Position numbers and translations under genes: made by a program | The notes under the pieces: generated by a model | What the model was told of the DNA's origin: nothing | The model's database searches: none | The model's input: the letters and a program-made list of their open reading frames with translations, nothing else | Assembly (NCBI RefSeq): GCF_007655255.1 | Contig: NZ_VMYE01000004.1 | Location: 62,001-126,000, forward strand | DNA from: Extensimonas perlucida | Lineage (GTDB): Bacteria > Pseudomonadota > Gammaproteobacteria > Burkholderiales > Burkholderiaceae_C | Direction: 5' to 3' | Length of the DNA: 64,000 bases | Shown: piece by piece, positions 27,216-36,159 of the stretch | How positions within the stretch are numbered: the stretch's first letter is position 1 | Layout: the number at the start of each line of letters is the position of its first letter

Positions 27216-27628
27216 CCGCCGTGCAGACCAACCCCTTCACCGGCCCCGGCCCGGATGCGCGCTTTGCCGCGGCGCTGGCGCAAGGGCGCTTTGAAATCCA
27301 GCGCTGTGCCGCATGCGGCGAGCATGTGTTTTACCCGCGCGCGCTGTGCACGCACTGCGGCTCGGCCCAGCTCGACTGGGTGCAGCCCAGCGGGGCGGGT
27401 GTGGTCTATTCGAGTACCGTGGTGCGGCGCAAGCCCGAGGCGGGCGGCGACTACAACGTGGCACTGATCGACCTGGCCGAAGGCCCGCGGCTGATGTCGC
27501 GCGTCGATGGCATTGCCCCCGCGCAGGTGCGCATCGGCATGCCCGTGCAAGCGCAGGTCATAGACGATCCGGCCCAGGGCAAGCTGCTCGTCTTCGTGCC
27601 GCAAACCGCAGCGGAAGCCAAACCATGA
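27212..27628 (+). CDS. DUF35 / OB-fold zinc-ribbon protein, partner of thiolase-like enzyme
   Basis: A 138-residue protein with an N-terminal rubredoxin-like zinc ribbon (CAACGEHVFYPRALCTHCG) and a C-terminal OB fold. DUF35 proteins form complexes with adjacent SCP2-thiolase-like enzymes or acyl-CoA hydratases and position the CoA substrate; ChsH2 with Ltp2 is the known steroid example. The GTG start overlaps the stop of the dehydrogenase gene and the stop overlaps the thiolase start, so the three genes are translationally linked. Confidence 0.85.
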   Translation: MTAVQTNPFTGPGPDARFAAALAQGRFEIQRCAACGEHVFYPRALCTHCGSAQLDWVQPSGAGVVYSSTVVRRKPEAGGDYNVALIDLAEGPRLMSRVDGIAPAQVRIGMPVQAQVIDDPAQGKLLVFVPQTAAEAKP

Positions 27629-28794
27629 GCGCAACATCTTCTGGCAACTCCTTGCTGCGCGGCAGGGCTGCGATCGTAGGCGCCGGTCTGGGCGGCGTGC
27701 CCATGGCGCCGGGGCGCAGCCCGCTCGAGATATTGGCCGAAGCCGTGCACGGTGCCCTGGCAGACGCCGGCCTCAAGCTCTCAGACGTCGATGGCCTGTT
27801 CACGGGCTCGGCCTACCACTTTCTCGCTGGCTTGTCGGTGGCGGAATACCTGGGCCTACACCCCAAATTCTGCGAGGCCACGATGGTCGGTGGCTCGTCC
27901 TACGTCGGCCACCTGCTCACCGCGGCGATGGCGCTGCACACTGGGCAGTGTGAGGTGGCATTGGTGTGCTACGGCAGCAACCAGGGTTCGGGCCATGGCA
28001 AGCTCAAGTCCATGGCCGAGACGCCCCCCTACGAGGCCCCCTACGCGCCGCGCTACCCGATCTCGAGCTATGCCTTTGCGGCAGCACGCCACATGCACCA
28101 GTACGGCACTACGCGCGAAGACCTCGCGCACATCGCGGTGGCGGCGCGCCAATGGGCGCAGCGCAACCCGCTGGCCTACGCACGCGATCCGCTGAGCGTC
28201 GAGCAGGTGCTGGCCGCGCGCATGGTGAGCGATCCGCTCTCGGTGCTCGACTGCTGCCTCGTCACCGATGGCGGTGGCGCGCTGGTGCTGGTGCGCAGCG
28301 AGCGCGCCAAAGACTTCCCCAAACCGCCGGTGTATGTGCTGGGCGCGGCAGCCGCCACCTGGCACCGCCAGATCGCCTCCATGCCCGACCTCACGGTGAC
28401 GGCCGCCGCCGAATCCGGCCCGCGCGCCTTCGCCATGGCGGGCCTCAAGCCCAACGATGTGGACGTCGTGGAGCTGTACGACGCCTTCACCATCAACACC
28501 CTGCTGTTCCTCGAAGACCTGGGCTTTTGCGCCAAGGGCGAGGGTGGCGCCTTCGTGCGCGGCGGGCGCATCGCACCGGGCGGCGAACTGCCGGTCAACA
28601 CCAACGGCGGCGGACTTTCCTGCTGCCACCCAGGCATGTACGGCATGTTCCTGCTCATCGAGGCCGTGCAGCAGCTGCGCGGCGAAGCCGGCGCGCGCCA
28701 GGTGGCCGATGCGCAAGTCGCGCTGTGCCATGGCAATGGCGGCGTTCTTTCCAGCCAGGTGACGGCGCTGCTGGGCACAGCAGCCACCGTCTGA
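27625..28794 (+). CDS. SCP2-thiolase-like enzyme (possible acyl-CoA retro-aldolase)
   Basis: A 389-residue thiolase-superfamily protein of the lipid-transfer/SCP2 type: C-terminal NTNGGGLSCCHPGMYG (NxxGG...GHPxGxxG-like) and LCHGNGG, and the ELYDAFTI segment. The nucleophile region around residue 88 reads MVGGSSYVG; as I align it, the catalytic cysteine of true thiolases is missing. Ltp2-type steroid aldolases likewise lack thiolase chemistry and work with a DUF35 partner. The adjacent DUF35 gene overlaps this one by 4 bp. Retro-aldol cleavage of a tertiary 3-hydroxyacyl-CoA is therefore plausible. Confidence 0.82.
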   Translation: MSATSSGNSLLRGRAAIVGAGLGGVPMAPGRSPLEILAEAVHGALADAGLKLSDVDGLFTGSAYHFLAGLSVAEYLGLHPKFCEATMVGGSSYVGHLLTAAMALHTGQCEVALVCYGSNQGSGHGKLKSMAETPPYEAPYAPRYPISSYAFAAARHMHQYGTTREDLAHIAVAARQWAQRNPLAYARDPLSVEQVLAARMVSDPLSVLDCCLVTDGGGALVLVRSERAKDFPKPPVYVLGAAAATWHRQIASMPDLTVTAAAESGPRAFAMAGLKPNDVDVVELYDAFTINTLLFLEDLGFCAKGEGGAFVRGGRIAPGGELPVNTNGGGLSCCHPGMYGMFLLIEAVQQLRGEAGARQVADAQVALCHGNGGVLSSQVTALLGTAATV

Positions 28795-28821
28795 TTTTTC
28801 TCAACAACCAGGAGTTCACAC

Positions 28822-29742
28822 ATGCACAAAGGCATCATGCTGCAGGACAAGGTCGCGGTCGTCACCGGCTCGGGCCGCGGGATCGGGCGAGACATCGCGC
28901 TCGAAATGGCGGCGCAAGGCGCCAAGGTGGTGGTCAACGACATCGGCGCCTCCGTCACCGGCGAAGGCAGCGACGCCAGCCCCGGCCAGCAAGTGGTCGA
29001 TGAGATCAAGGCCATGGGCGGCCAGGCGGCGCTCTCCACCGACAGCGTGTCCGAGTGGAACTCGGCCAACCGCATCATCCAGTGCGCGCTCGACAACTTC
29101 GGCCGCATCGACATCGTCGTGAACAACGCCGGTATCCTGCGCGACCGCATGTTTTTTGCGATGTCGCCCGAGGAATGGAAAGCCGTGATCGACGTACACC
29201 TGAACGGCAGCTTTTACGTTTCGCGCGCGGCGGCACCGCACTTCAAGTCGCAGCAGTCGGGCGCTTACGTGCACATGACCTCGACTTCGGGGCTGATCGG
29301 CAACCTCGGGCAAGCGAACTACGGCGCAGCCAAGCTCGGCATCGTCGCGCTGTCGCGCTCCATCGCCGGCGACATGAAGCGCTACAACGTGCGCTCCAAC
29401 TGCATTTCGCCTTTCGCCTGGAGCCGCATGATTGGCTCCATCCCGACCGACACGCCCGAGCAGCAGGCGCGCGTGGCCAAGCTGCAAAAGCTCGGCACGG
29501 CACAGATCGCACCCATGGCCGCCTTCCTTGCGAGCGACGCGGCAGCCGAGTGCACGGCGCAGATTTTCGCGGTGCGCGGCAACGAGATTTTCCTCATGAG
29601 CCAGCCGCGCCCGATCCGCGGCATGCACACCTCTGAAGGCTGGACGCCCGAAACCATCGCCGAGCGCGTGCTGCCCGCGATGAAGCCCAACTTCTTCCCG
29701 CTCGAGACTTCGAACATCGTGTTCTCGTGGGATCCGGTCTGA
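28822..29742 (+). CDS. SDR-family 3-hydroxyacyl-CoA dehydrogenase, MFE-2-like
   Basis: A 306-residue SDR with TGSGRGIG, NNAGILRDRMF and a complete Ser...YGAAK active site. The N-terminal sequence and the extended C-terminus resemble the dehydrogenase unit of peroxisomal multifunctional enzyme 2 (17-beta-HSD4). It would oxidise a 3-hydroxyacyl-CoA using NAD+. The next gene, 13 bp on, encodes the matching MaoC/hydratase-2 unit, so the two together re-create a split MFE-2. Confidence 0.86.
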   Translation: MHKGIMLQDKVAVVTGSGRGIGRDIALEMAAQGAKVVVNDIGASVTGEGSDASPGQQVVDEIKAMGGQAALSTDSVSEWNSANRIIQCALDNFGRIDIVVNNAGILRDRMFFAMSPEEWKAVIDVHLNGSFYVSRAAAPHFKSQQSGAYVHMTSTSGLIGNLGQANYGAAKLGIVALSRSIAGDMKRYNVRSNCISPFAWSRMIGSIPTDTPEQQARVAKLQKLGTAQIAPMAAFLASDAAAECTAQIFAVRGNEIFLMSQPRPIRGMHTSEGWTPETIAERVLPAMKPNFFPLETSNIVFSWDPV

Positions 29743-29755
29743 CGCGGAGGCCGCC

Positions 29756-30613
29756 ATGGCAATCAATTACGAAAAACTGATGGCATGGCCTTTCGAGGAC
29801 GTGCGGCACCGCTACACGCAGCGCGACACCATGCTCTATGCGCTCGGCGTCGGTCTCGGTACCGACCCGTGTGACGAGACCGAGCTGCGTTTCGTCTACG
29901 AGAAAAACCTGCTCGCCCTGCCCACGCTGCCTGTGGTGCTGGGCTACCCCGGCATGTGGCTCAAAAACCCTGAAACAGGCGTCGATTGGGTGCGGCTGGT
30001 GCATGGCGAGCAAGGGCTGAAGCTGCACCGACCCATCCCGGCCGAGGGAGAAGTGATAGGCCGCACGCGCGTGACCGGCATCATCGACAAAGGGCCGGGC
30101 AAGGGCGCGCTGATCTATACCGAGCGCAGCGTCGTCGATGCCGCGAGCGGGGACTTGCTCGCCACCTTGAGCTCGACCACCTTCTGCCGCGCCAACGGCG
30201 GTTTTGGCGGCCCTTCGGGGCCGGTCAAGAGCGTGCATGAACTGCCGACGCGCGCCATAGACCACAGCTGCGACTTCGCCACGCAGCCGCGCGCGGCGCT
30301 GATCTACCGCCTCTCGGGAGACTACAACCCACTGCACGCCGAGCCCGCCGTGGCGCGCGCTGCGGGCTTCGAACGTCCCATCCTGCACGGCCTCGCCACT
30401 TACGCGATCGCAGGCTGGGCCATCGTCAAGACCGTGTGTGGTGGCGATCCACATGCCATAGGCTCCATCGATGTGCGCTTTTCCTCGCCCGTCTATCCGG
30501 GCGAGACCATCCGCACCGAAATGTGGATCGATGGCAAGGCGGTTTCTTTCCGTGCGCTCGCCGTGGAGCGCAATGTCGTGGTGCTCAACAACGGCCGCGC
30601 CGAGTTGCGCTGA
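29756..30613 (+). CDS. MaoC-family enoyl-CoA hydratase 2 (double hot-dog)
   Basis: A 285-residue double hot-dog protein of the hydratase-2 type. The catalytic signature SGDYNPLHAEPAVARAAG followed by RPILHGLATYA has the Asp and His of (R)-specific hydratases. It hydrates a trans-2-enoyl-CoA to the (R)-3-hydroxyacyl-CoA, which the adjacent MFE-2-like dehydrogenase can oxidise. Full length and both halves are present. The ATG at 29756 follows GCGGAGGCCGCC. Confidence 0.87.
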   Translation: MAINYEKLMAWPFEDVRHRYTQRDTMLYALGVGLGTDPCDETELRFVYEKNLLALPTLPVVLGYPGMWLKNPETGVDWVRLVHGEQGLKLHRPIPAEGEVIGRTRVTGIIDKGPGKGALIYTERSVVDAASGDLLATLSSTTFCRANGGFGGPSGPVKSVHELPTRAIDHSCDFATQPRAALIYRLSGDYNPLHAEPAVARAAGFERPILHGLATYAIAGWAIVKTVCGGDPHAIGSIDVRFSSPVYPGETIRTEMWIDGKAVSFRALAVERNVVVLNNGRAELR

Positions 30614-30671
30614 GAGCGCCTTCTTTTTTCAACCTATCCCCTCGTTTTGCCCTCTCTCCAAGGAGACTTCG

Positions 30672-31475
30672 ATGAACTACTCTGACTTCCAATTCCTCAA
30701 GTTCGAAAACAAGCCCAATGGCGTGCTGGTCATCACCATCAATCGCCCCGAGGTCATGAACGCCACCAATGGCCGGCTGCACTGGGAGCTGACCAAAATC
30801 TGGGGCGTCGTGAACGACGATCCCAAGACCCGCGTCGCGGTCATCACGGGCGCCGGCGACAAGGCTTTTTCGGCGGGGGGCGACCTGAGCTGGATCACCG
30901 ACATGGTCGGCAACCCCAAGACCATCAACAACGTGATGAACGAGGCCTCGGACATCGTCTATAACGTCATGGCCTGCGACAAGCCCGTGATCTCCGCGAT
31001 CAACGGCGTGGCCGTGGGTGCAGGATTGGCCGTGGCCATGATGGCCGACATCAGCATCATGGCCGAAGAAGCCAAGATCACTGACGGTCACGTCAAGCTC
31101 GGCGTCGCCGCAGGCGACCATGCCGCAATCTGCTGGCCGCTGCTGTGCGGCATGGCCAAGGCCAAGTATTACCTCATGACGGCCGAGTTCGTCTCGGGCA
31201 AAGAGGCCGAGCGCATCGGCCTCGTGAGCCTGTGTGTGCCGCGCGCGCAACTCATGGAAAAAGCCCTGGAAGTGGCCAACAAGCTCGCCACCGGTAGCCA
31301 GCAAGCCATCCGCTTCACCAAGCGCTCCTTGAACGGCTGGATGAACGTTGCACGCCCGATCTTCGAGAGCTCGCTCGCCATGGAGATGCTGTGCTTCCTC
31401 GGCGAAGACGCCAAGGAAGGCGTGGCCTCGGTGCGCGAGAAGCGCGCGCCCAAGTTCCCCTCGGCACAGGATTGA
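30672..31475 (+). CDS. crotonase-superfamily protein lacking both hydratase glutamates
   Basis: A 267-residue crotonase-fold protein with normal oxyanion segments (KAFSAGGDLSWI; GVAVGAGLAVAMMADIS). Both catalytic glutamates of enoyl-CoA hydratase are replaced: the first by Ala and the second, in ITDGHVKLGVAAGD, by His. It is therefore unlikely to be a standard hydratase; isomerase, hydrolase or decarboxylase activity are options in this superfamily. It has a strong AAGGAGA ribosome site, 58 bp after the MaoC gene. A terminator-like hairpin follows. Confidence 0.8.
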   Translation: MNYSDFQFLKFENKPNGVLVITINRPEVMNATNGRLHWELTKIWGVVNDDPKTRVAVITGAGDKAFSAGGDLSWITDMVGNPKTINNVMNEASDIVYNVMACDKPVISAINGVAVGAGLAVAMMADISIMAEEAKITDGHVKLGVAAGDHAAICWPLLCGMAKAKYYLMTAEFVSGKEAERIGLVSLCVPRAQLMEKALEVANKLATGSQQAIRFTKRSLNGWMNVARPIFESSLAMEMLCFLGEDAKEGVASVREKRAPKFPSAQD

Positions 31476-31495
31476 ATCCAGCCCTGCCGCACAAA

Positions 31496-31540
31496 AGCAA
31501 AAGGCTTCTCTCGGTGTATTGCCGGACGAGGCCTTTTTTC
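31496..31540 (+). terminator. hairpin with U-tract, possible intrinsic terminator or attenuator
   Basis: The arms AAAAGGC and GCCTTTT, with partial extension (TCTCGG/CCGGACGA region), enclose a short loop and are followed by a T-run. It lies between the crotonase stop (31475) and the next dehydrogenase start (31580). It may end or dampen transcription of the plus-strand operon here. Confidence 0.5.
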
Positions 31541-31579
31541 TCAGCCCTACCCCAATAACCCCACCAAGGAAAGACCACC

Positions 31580-32746
31580 ATGGACTTTCAACTCACCCAA
31601 GAACAGCGGATGATCTACGAGTACGGCGACCGTATCTCGCAGCAGTTCGACCACAGCTACTGGCGCACCTACGCCGAAAAGAACGAACCCCCGGCTGAAC
31701 TCTATAAGCAGATTGCCGATGACGGCTTCCTGGGCATCATGGTGCCCGAAGCCTACGGCGGTGCCGGCCAGGGCATGACGGAAATGCTGCTGTTCATGGA
31801 AGGCCTCTCGAACAATGGCATCCCGCTGCTCAACCTCGTGGTCGGCCCCACCATGACCATGGGCCTGATCGCCAAGCACGCAAGCGAAGACATGAAGCGC
31901 CGCCTGCTGCCCGGCGGCTGCGCGAATGAAATCAAATTCTGCTTCGCCATCACCGAACCCAACGCCGGCTCGAACTCGATGGAAATCACGTCCATCGCCA
32001 AGCCCGATGGCAAGGGCGGTTTTCGTCTCACGGGACAAAAGGTGTTCATCACCGACGCGAACCGTGCCGACTATGCCATGGTGATTACGCGCACCACGCC
32101 GCGCGCCGAAGTCAAGAAAAAGACCGACGGCTTCACGATCTTCATGGTCGACATGAAGAAAAAAGGCATCAGCAAGACGCTGATCCCCGTGGCCTTCCCC
32201 GTGCCCGAAACGCAGTGGCAACTATTCTTCGACGACGTGCAACTGACCGAGGACGACGTGCTCGGCGAAGTCGGCAAGGGCTTCGGGATTCTGTTCGACA
32301 CCCTGAACCCCGAACGCATCATCTTGTCAGGCCTGTGCACCGGCGTCGGTCGTTTCGCACTCAAAAAAGCTGTGGCCTATGCCAACGACCGCAAGGTGTT
32401 CAACAACACCCCGATTGGCGCGCACCAGGGCGTGCAGCATCCGCTGGCGATTGCCTACAGCGAAATCGAAATGGCTTCGCTCATGGCACGCAAGGCCGCC
32501 TGGGCCTTCGACCAGAACCTGCCCTGCGGCGAATACGCCAACATCGCCAAGTACGCGGGCGCCGAAGCCGGCATCCACGCAGTCGATGCCGCCATACAGA
32601 CACACGGCGGCAATGGCTTCACCAAAGAGTATGGCATCTACGATCTGCACGGCCTCGTGCGTCTGCTGCGCACGGCACCGCTGAACCGCGAGATGGTGCT
32701 CAACTACATTGGCGAGCACGTGCTCGGTTTGCCACGCTCATACTGA
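31580..32746 (+). CDS. acyl-CoA dehydrogenase
   Basis: A 388-residue acyl-CoA dehydrogenase: AITEPNAGSNSMEIT, TGQKVFITDANRAD, QTHGGNGFTKEYGIYD and the ending LPRSY. Like its paralogue at 23615 it lacks the C-terminal EGT loop and has a glutamate in TLNPERIILSG at the IVD-type base position. It likely oxidises a branched or bulky acyl-CoA. The ATG follows AAGGAAAGACCACC. It is separated from upstream genes by the hairpin at 31496, so its expression may differ. Confidence 0.87.
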   Translation: MDFQLTQEQRMIYEYGDRISQQFDHSYWRTYAEKNEPPAELYKQIADDGFLGIMVPEAYGGAGQGMTEMLLFMEGLSNNGIPLLNLVVGPTMTMGLIAKHASEDMKRRLLPGGCANEIKFCFAITEPNAGSNSMEITSIAKPDGKGGFRLTGQKVFITDANRADYAMVITRTTPRAEVKKKTDGFTIFMVDMKKKGISKTLIPVAFPVPETQWQLFFDDVQLTEDDVLGEVGKGFGILFDTLNPERIILSGLCTGVGRFALKKAVAYANDRKVFNNTPIGAHQGVQHPLAIAYSEIEMASLMARKAAWAFDQNLPCGEYANIAKYAGAEAGIHAVDAAIQTHGGNGFTKEYGIYDLHGLVRLLRTAPLNREMVLNYIGEHVLGLPRSY

Positions 32747-32877
32747 GTCTGCACGGTTTTCTTTCTGGGACTTACGCCAACAACGATGCACCCGGCTTCG
32801 CCAAGGTGTTGCGCTACCGCGCGGACACCTTGTGCGGGCCCGGTCTGCATCCAGCGCGCTTCTTTTTTCGCATATCC

Positions 32878-34098
32878 ATGAGTTCTTTCCCTCCCCTGCC
32901 GAGCTTTGGCGCCCTTGCGGGCCTGAAGGTGCTGGACTTGTCGCGCGTTCTCGGCGGCCCGTATTGCGGGCAGATCCTGGCCGACCACGGCGCCGAGGTC
33001 ATCAAGGTCGAGCCGCCCGCAGGTGATGAAACCCGCTCCTGGGGGCCGCCTTTTGCCGCGGACGGCACGGCGGCCTACTTCAATGGGCTCAACCGCAACA
33101 AGCGCGACATCGTGATCGACCTGTCCCAGCCAGCAGGGCGGGAGATCGTTCTCAAGATCCTGGAAGACTGCGACGTGCTGATCGAAAACTTCAAGATCGG
33201 CACGCTCGAGCGTTGGGGCATGGGTTATGAACAGCTGCTGCGCGAGCGCTTTCCGCGCCTCATCCATTGCCGCGTGAGCGGCTTCGGCGCCGACGGCCCG
33301 CTCGGCGGTGCGCCTGGCTACGACGCCGTGGCGCAGGCGCTGGGCGGCCTCATGAGCGTCAACGGCACCCCCGAAACCGGCCCACTGCGCGTCGGCGTAC
33401 CCGTGGTAGACATGACCACGGGGCTTTCCGCCGTCATCGGCGTTTTGCTCGCCGTGATCGAACGCCAACGCTCTGGTCGCGGCCAGTTCGTCGAAGCCAC
33501 GCTCTACGACAGCACCGTGGCATTGCTGCACCCGCAAAGCGCCAACTGGCTCGAATCGGGCAAGACGCCGCAGCTCAGCGGCAATGCCCACTCCAACATC
33601 GTGCCCTACGACAAATTCCCGACCAGGACCTGCGAGGTGTTCCTCGGCATAGGCAACAACGGGCAATGGAAAAAGCTCTGCGAGTTTCTCGGCCACCCTG
33701 AACTGGCCGAAGACCCGCGCTTCGTCACCAACGCCGAGCGCTTTCGCCATCGCCCGCAACTGCGCACCCTGCTCGAAGGCCATTTGCAGCAGGTCGATGG
33801 CGAGGAGCTGTGCCGCAATCTGCTGGCCGCGGGCATTCCGGCCGGCGCGGTGCGCCCGATCCCCCAAGTGCTCACCGACGCACACACCCTGCACCGCAAA
33901 ATGGTCGTCGAGGTCGAGGGCAAGCGCGCCATAGGCATCCCCATCAAACTATCGCGCACGCCAGGCCAGGCCCTCAGTGCGCCGCCCCGCTTCGGGCAAC
34001 ACACCCGTGCATTGCTCGCAGAATACGGCTTCGATGCAGCCGCCATCGATGCCCTGCTGGCGCAAGGCACGGTCATGGATGGATCGCCCGCCGCGTAG
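32878..34098 (+). CDS. CaiB/BaiF family (class III) CoA transferase
   Basis: A 406-residue family III CoA transferase with the N-terminal [33 protein letters not shown] block and [10 protein letters not shown]. The catalytic Asp lies in [14 protein letters not shown] near residue 145. It moves CoA between acyl-CoA and a free acid and could activate the growth substrate without ATP. It is the last catabolic gene of the plus-strand run, 131 bp after the dehydrogenase; that gap shows no clear terminator. Confidence 0.87.
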   Translation: MSSFPPLPSFGALAGLKVLDLSRVLGGPYCGQILADHGAEVIKVEPPAGDETRSWGPPFAADGTAAYFNGLNRNKRDIVIDLSQPAGREIVLKILEDCDVLIENFKIGTLERWGMGYEQLLRERFPRLIHCRVSGFGADGPLGGAPGYDAVAQALGGLMSVNGTPETGPLRVGVPVVDMTTGLSAVIGVLLAVIERQRSGRGQFVEATLYDSTVALLHPQSANWLESGKTPQLSGNAHSNIVPYDKFPTRTCEVFLGIGNNGQWKKLCEFLGHPELAEDPRFVTNAERFRHRPQLRTLLEGHLQQVDGEELCRNLLAAGIPAGAVRPIPQVLTDAHTLHRKMVVEVEGKRAIGIPIKLSRTPGQALSAPPRFGQHTRALLAEYGFDAAAIDALLAQGTVMDGSPAA

Positions 34099-34219
34099 AG
34101 CCCGACGCGAAACCCGCGGCGACAGCGGATGGCACCGCTGTGCGCAAGGAAATTCTTGTCGTCTCGCCACCTTGTTAGAGTCTGGTTTCCCCCTTTTTTT
34201 ATCCCCAAAGGCCGGCTCC

Positions 34220-35086
34220 ATGACACTAGAAATCGTCCTGATCACCGGCATGTCCGGATCCGGAAAATCGGTGGCCCTCAATGCGCTCGAGGATGCGGGC
34301 TACTACTGCGTGGACAACCTGCCGCCGGAATTGCTCGGCGCCTTTGTCGCCCTCGAACACAAACACCATGGCAACCGCGTCGCGATCGCCATGGACGTGC
34401 GCAGCGCCTCCTCACTGCCGCAATTGCCACAGCAGCTGCAAAAACTGCGTGCCCAGGGCATTCCTGTGCAGTCACTTTTCCTTGACGCCTCCACCGACAC
34501 GCTGGTACGCCGCTTTTCCGAGACGCGCCGGCGTCATCCCTTGTCCAACGAAAACTCCCCACTCGGCAGGGGGGCGCTCGTGCAGATCATCGAGCGCGAA
34601 CGCGAGTTGCTGGCCCCTCTGCGCGAGCAGGCCCATGTCATCGACACCAGCACCATACGCACCGCACAGTTGCAACGTTACGTGAAGAGTCTGATGGCCG
34701 TCGCGCCCAGTGCGCTGTTGCTGGTGTTTCAGTCCTTTGCCTTCAAACGCGGTATTCCGCTTGATGCCGATTACGTGTTCGACGTGCGCATGCTGCCCAA
34801 CCCTTTTTATGAGCCATCGCTGCGCGAACTCACGGGCCTCGATGCGCCGGTGATCGAATTCCTGCGCGAACATGACGATGTGGCACAGATGCAGGAGCAC
34901 ATCACGCAGTTTCTGAGCCAGTGGCTCGATGCACTTGCCAGCGGCCAACGCAGCTACGTCACTGTGGCCATTGGTTGCACGGGCGGCCAGCACCGCTCGG
35001 TGTACCTGGTGGAGCAGCTCGCCCGAACCTTCAGCACACGCTGGAAGGTGCTGCGGCGCCACCGCGAGTTGGACGGAGCAAAGTAG
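34220..35086 (+). CDS. rapZ: RNase adapter / nucleotide-binding protein RapZ
   Basis: A 288-residue RapZ/YvcJ protein with Walker A GMSGSGKS at residues 10-17, DNLPPELL, and the C-terminal block [18 protein letters not shown]. In enterobacteria RapZ binds GlmZ RNA and controls glucosamine-6-phosphate synthase; in betaproteobacteria the role is less defined. Length and motifs are normal. Neighbouring genes in Burkholderiales usually include hprK and mutY. Here mutY follows convergently, 2 bp away, and hprK is not upstream because the catabolic region abuts. Confidence 0.93.
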   Translation: MTLEIVLITGMSGSGKSVALNALEDAGYYCVDNLPPELLGAFVALEHKHHGNRVAIAMDVRSASSLPQLPQQLQKLRAQGIPVQSLFLDASTDTLVRRFSETRRRHPLSNENSPLGRGALVQIIERERELLAPLREQAHVIDTSTIRTAQLQRYVKSLMAVAPSALLLVFQSFAFKRGIPLDADYVFDVRMLPNPFYEPSLRELTGLDAPVIEFLREHDDVAQMQEHITQFLSQWLDALASGQRSYVTVAIGCTGGQHRSVYLVEQLARTFSTRWKVLRRHRELDGAK

Positions 35087-35088
35087 CT

Positions 35089-36159
35089 TTACACCAGTCC
35101 ATAGAGCAACCTGCGCACCGGCGCCGGCAAGCCCAATGCGCTACTTTGCTGCACGGTGAACCATGCTCCTGCGTCGCCCTTGGCTGCATGCACCTCGCGC
35201 TGCAACTGCGGCTCGTCCACGACCGCGAGCACGGGGTGCAGGTGCAATTCTCTGTGTGTAAGCACATGCACAAAAGGCGCAAGCTCCCGTGGCGCGGCAT
35301 GCGAGGCATGTTCGCGCAAAGCCACCATCAGCTCGGCGCGCGAAGAAAACACCGGCACGCAGTGCAAACCGGCCCAAATGCCACGCGCCGGTCGCCGTTG
35401 CAGCCAGATGCGCCCGCCTGCATCGCGCAGCACCAGCAACCACCAGGACTGCGCCCGCCGCAGGAAGTTGCGCGTCTTCACCGGGTAGCGCTCGGGCGCG
35501 CCCTCCTGCCGGCCCACACACAAGTCCTGCACCGGACATTGGCTACAAGAAGGATTGCGCGGCGCGCACAGACTCGCCCCCAGGTCCATCAAGGCCTGGG
35601 TGTAGCGCGGCATGGTGGTTTGCAAATCGGTATGCGGCAGCAATGCCTCGGCGTGCATCCACAAAATACGTTCATTGCTCGTACTCGACAGGTCTGCGCC
35701 AAAGCCGAGCAGCCGCGTCAGCACACGGCGCACGTTGGCATCCAGAATGGGTACGCGCTGTCCATGGCAAAAGGCCGCGATGGCCCCCGCGGTGGAGCGC
35801 CCTATGCCGGGCAGGCGCGCCAACTCCTCGGCCGTGCGCGGAAATGCGCCCCCGTGCTGAGCCACCACCTGCTGCGCGCACCGATGCAGGTTGCGTGCGC
35901 GGCTGTAGTAACCGAGCCCGCTCCACAGCGCCATGACCTCGTCCGGATGCGCCTCGGCCAGCGCCTGCACATCGGGGAAACGCTCGAGAAAGCGCGCGTA
36001 ATAACCCAGCACGGTCGTCACCTGGGTCTGCTGCAGCATGATCTCGGAGAGCCAGACGCGGTACGGATCGCGGGTTTGCTGCCAGGGCAGGTGCTGGCGG
36101 CCATGCGCGAGCTGCCAGTGCAGCATGCGCTCGGCAAATTCGCTGTGGGCGGAATTCAT
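35089..36159 (-). CDS. mutY: A/G-specific adenine glycosylase MutY
   Basis: A 356-residue MutY that removes adenine mispaired with 8-oxoguanine. It shows the catalytic Glu39 (LSEIMLQQTQV), the helix-hairpin-helix LPGIGRSTAGAI, the catalytic Asp in ILDANVRRV, the 4Fe-4S ligands C-x6-C-x2-C-x5-C (CAPRNPSCSQCPVQDLC), and a C-terminal NUDIX-like 8-oxoG recognition domain. The start overlaps the stop of the dynamin-like gene (ATGA). Confidence 0.95.
   Translation of the reverse strand: MNSAHSEFAERMLHWQLAHGRQHLPWQQTRDPYRVWLSEIMLQQTQVTTVLGYYARFLERFPDVQALAEAHPDEVMALWSGLGYYSRARNLHRCAQQVVAQHGGAFPRTAEELARLPGIGRSTAGAIAAFCHGQRVPILDANVRRVLTRLLGFGADLSSTSNERILWMHAEALLPHTDLQTTMPRYTQALMDLGASLCAPRNPSCSQCPVQDLCVGRQEGAPERYPVKTRNFLRRAQSWWLLVLRDAGGRIWLQRRPARGIWAGLHCVPVFSSRAELMVALREHASHAAPRELAPFVHVLTHRELHLHPVLAVVDEPQLQREVHAAKGDAGAWFTVQQSSALGLPAPVRRLLYGLV

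Noticed and set aside
24877-30613. Calling the right half a steroid degradation cluster
   Set aside because: Ring-degrading genes (KstD, KSH, Tes/Kst families) are absent; only the side-chain-type cleavage genes are similar.
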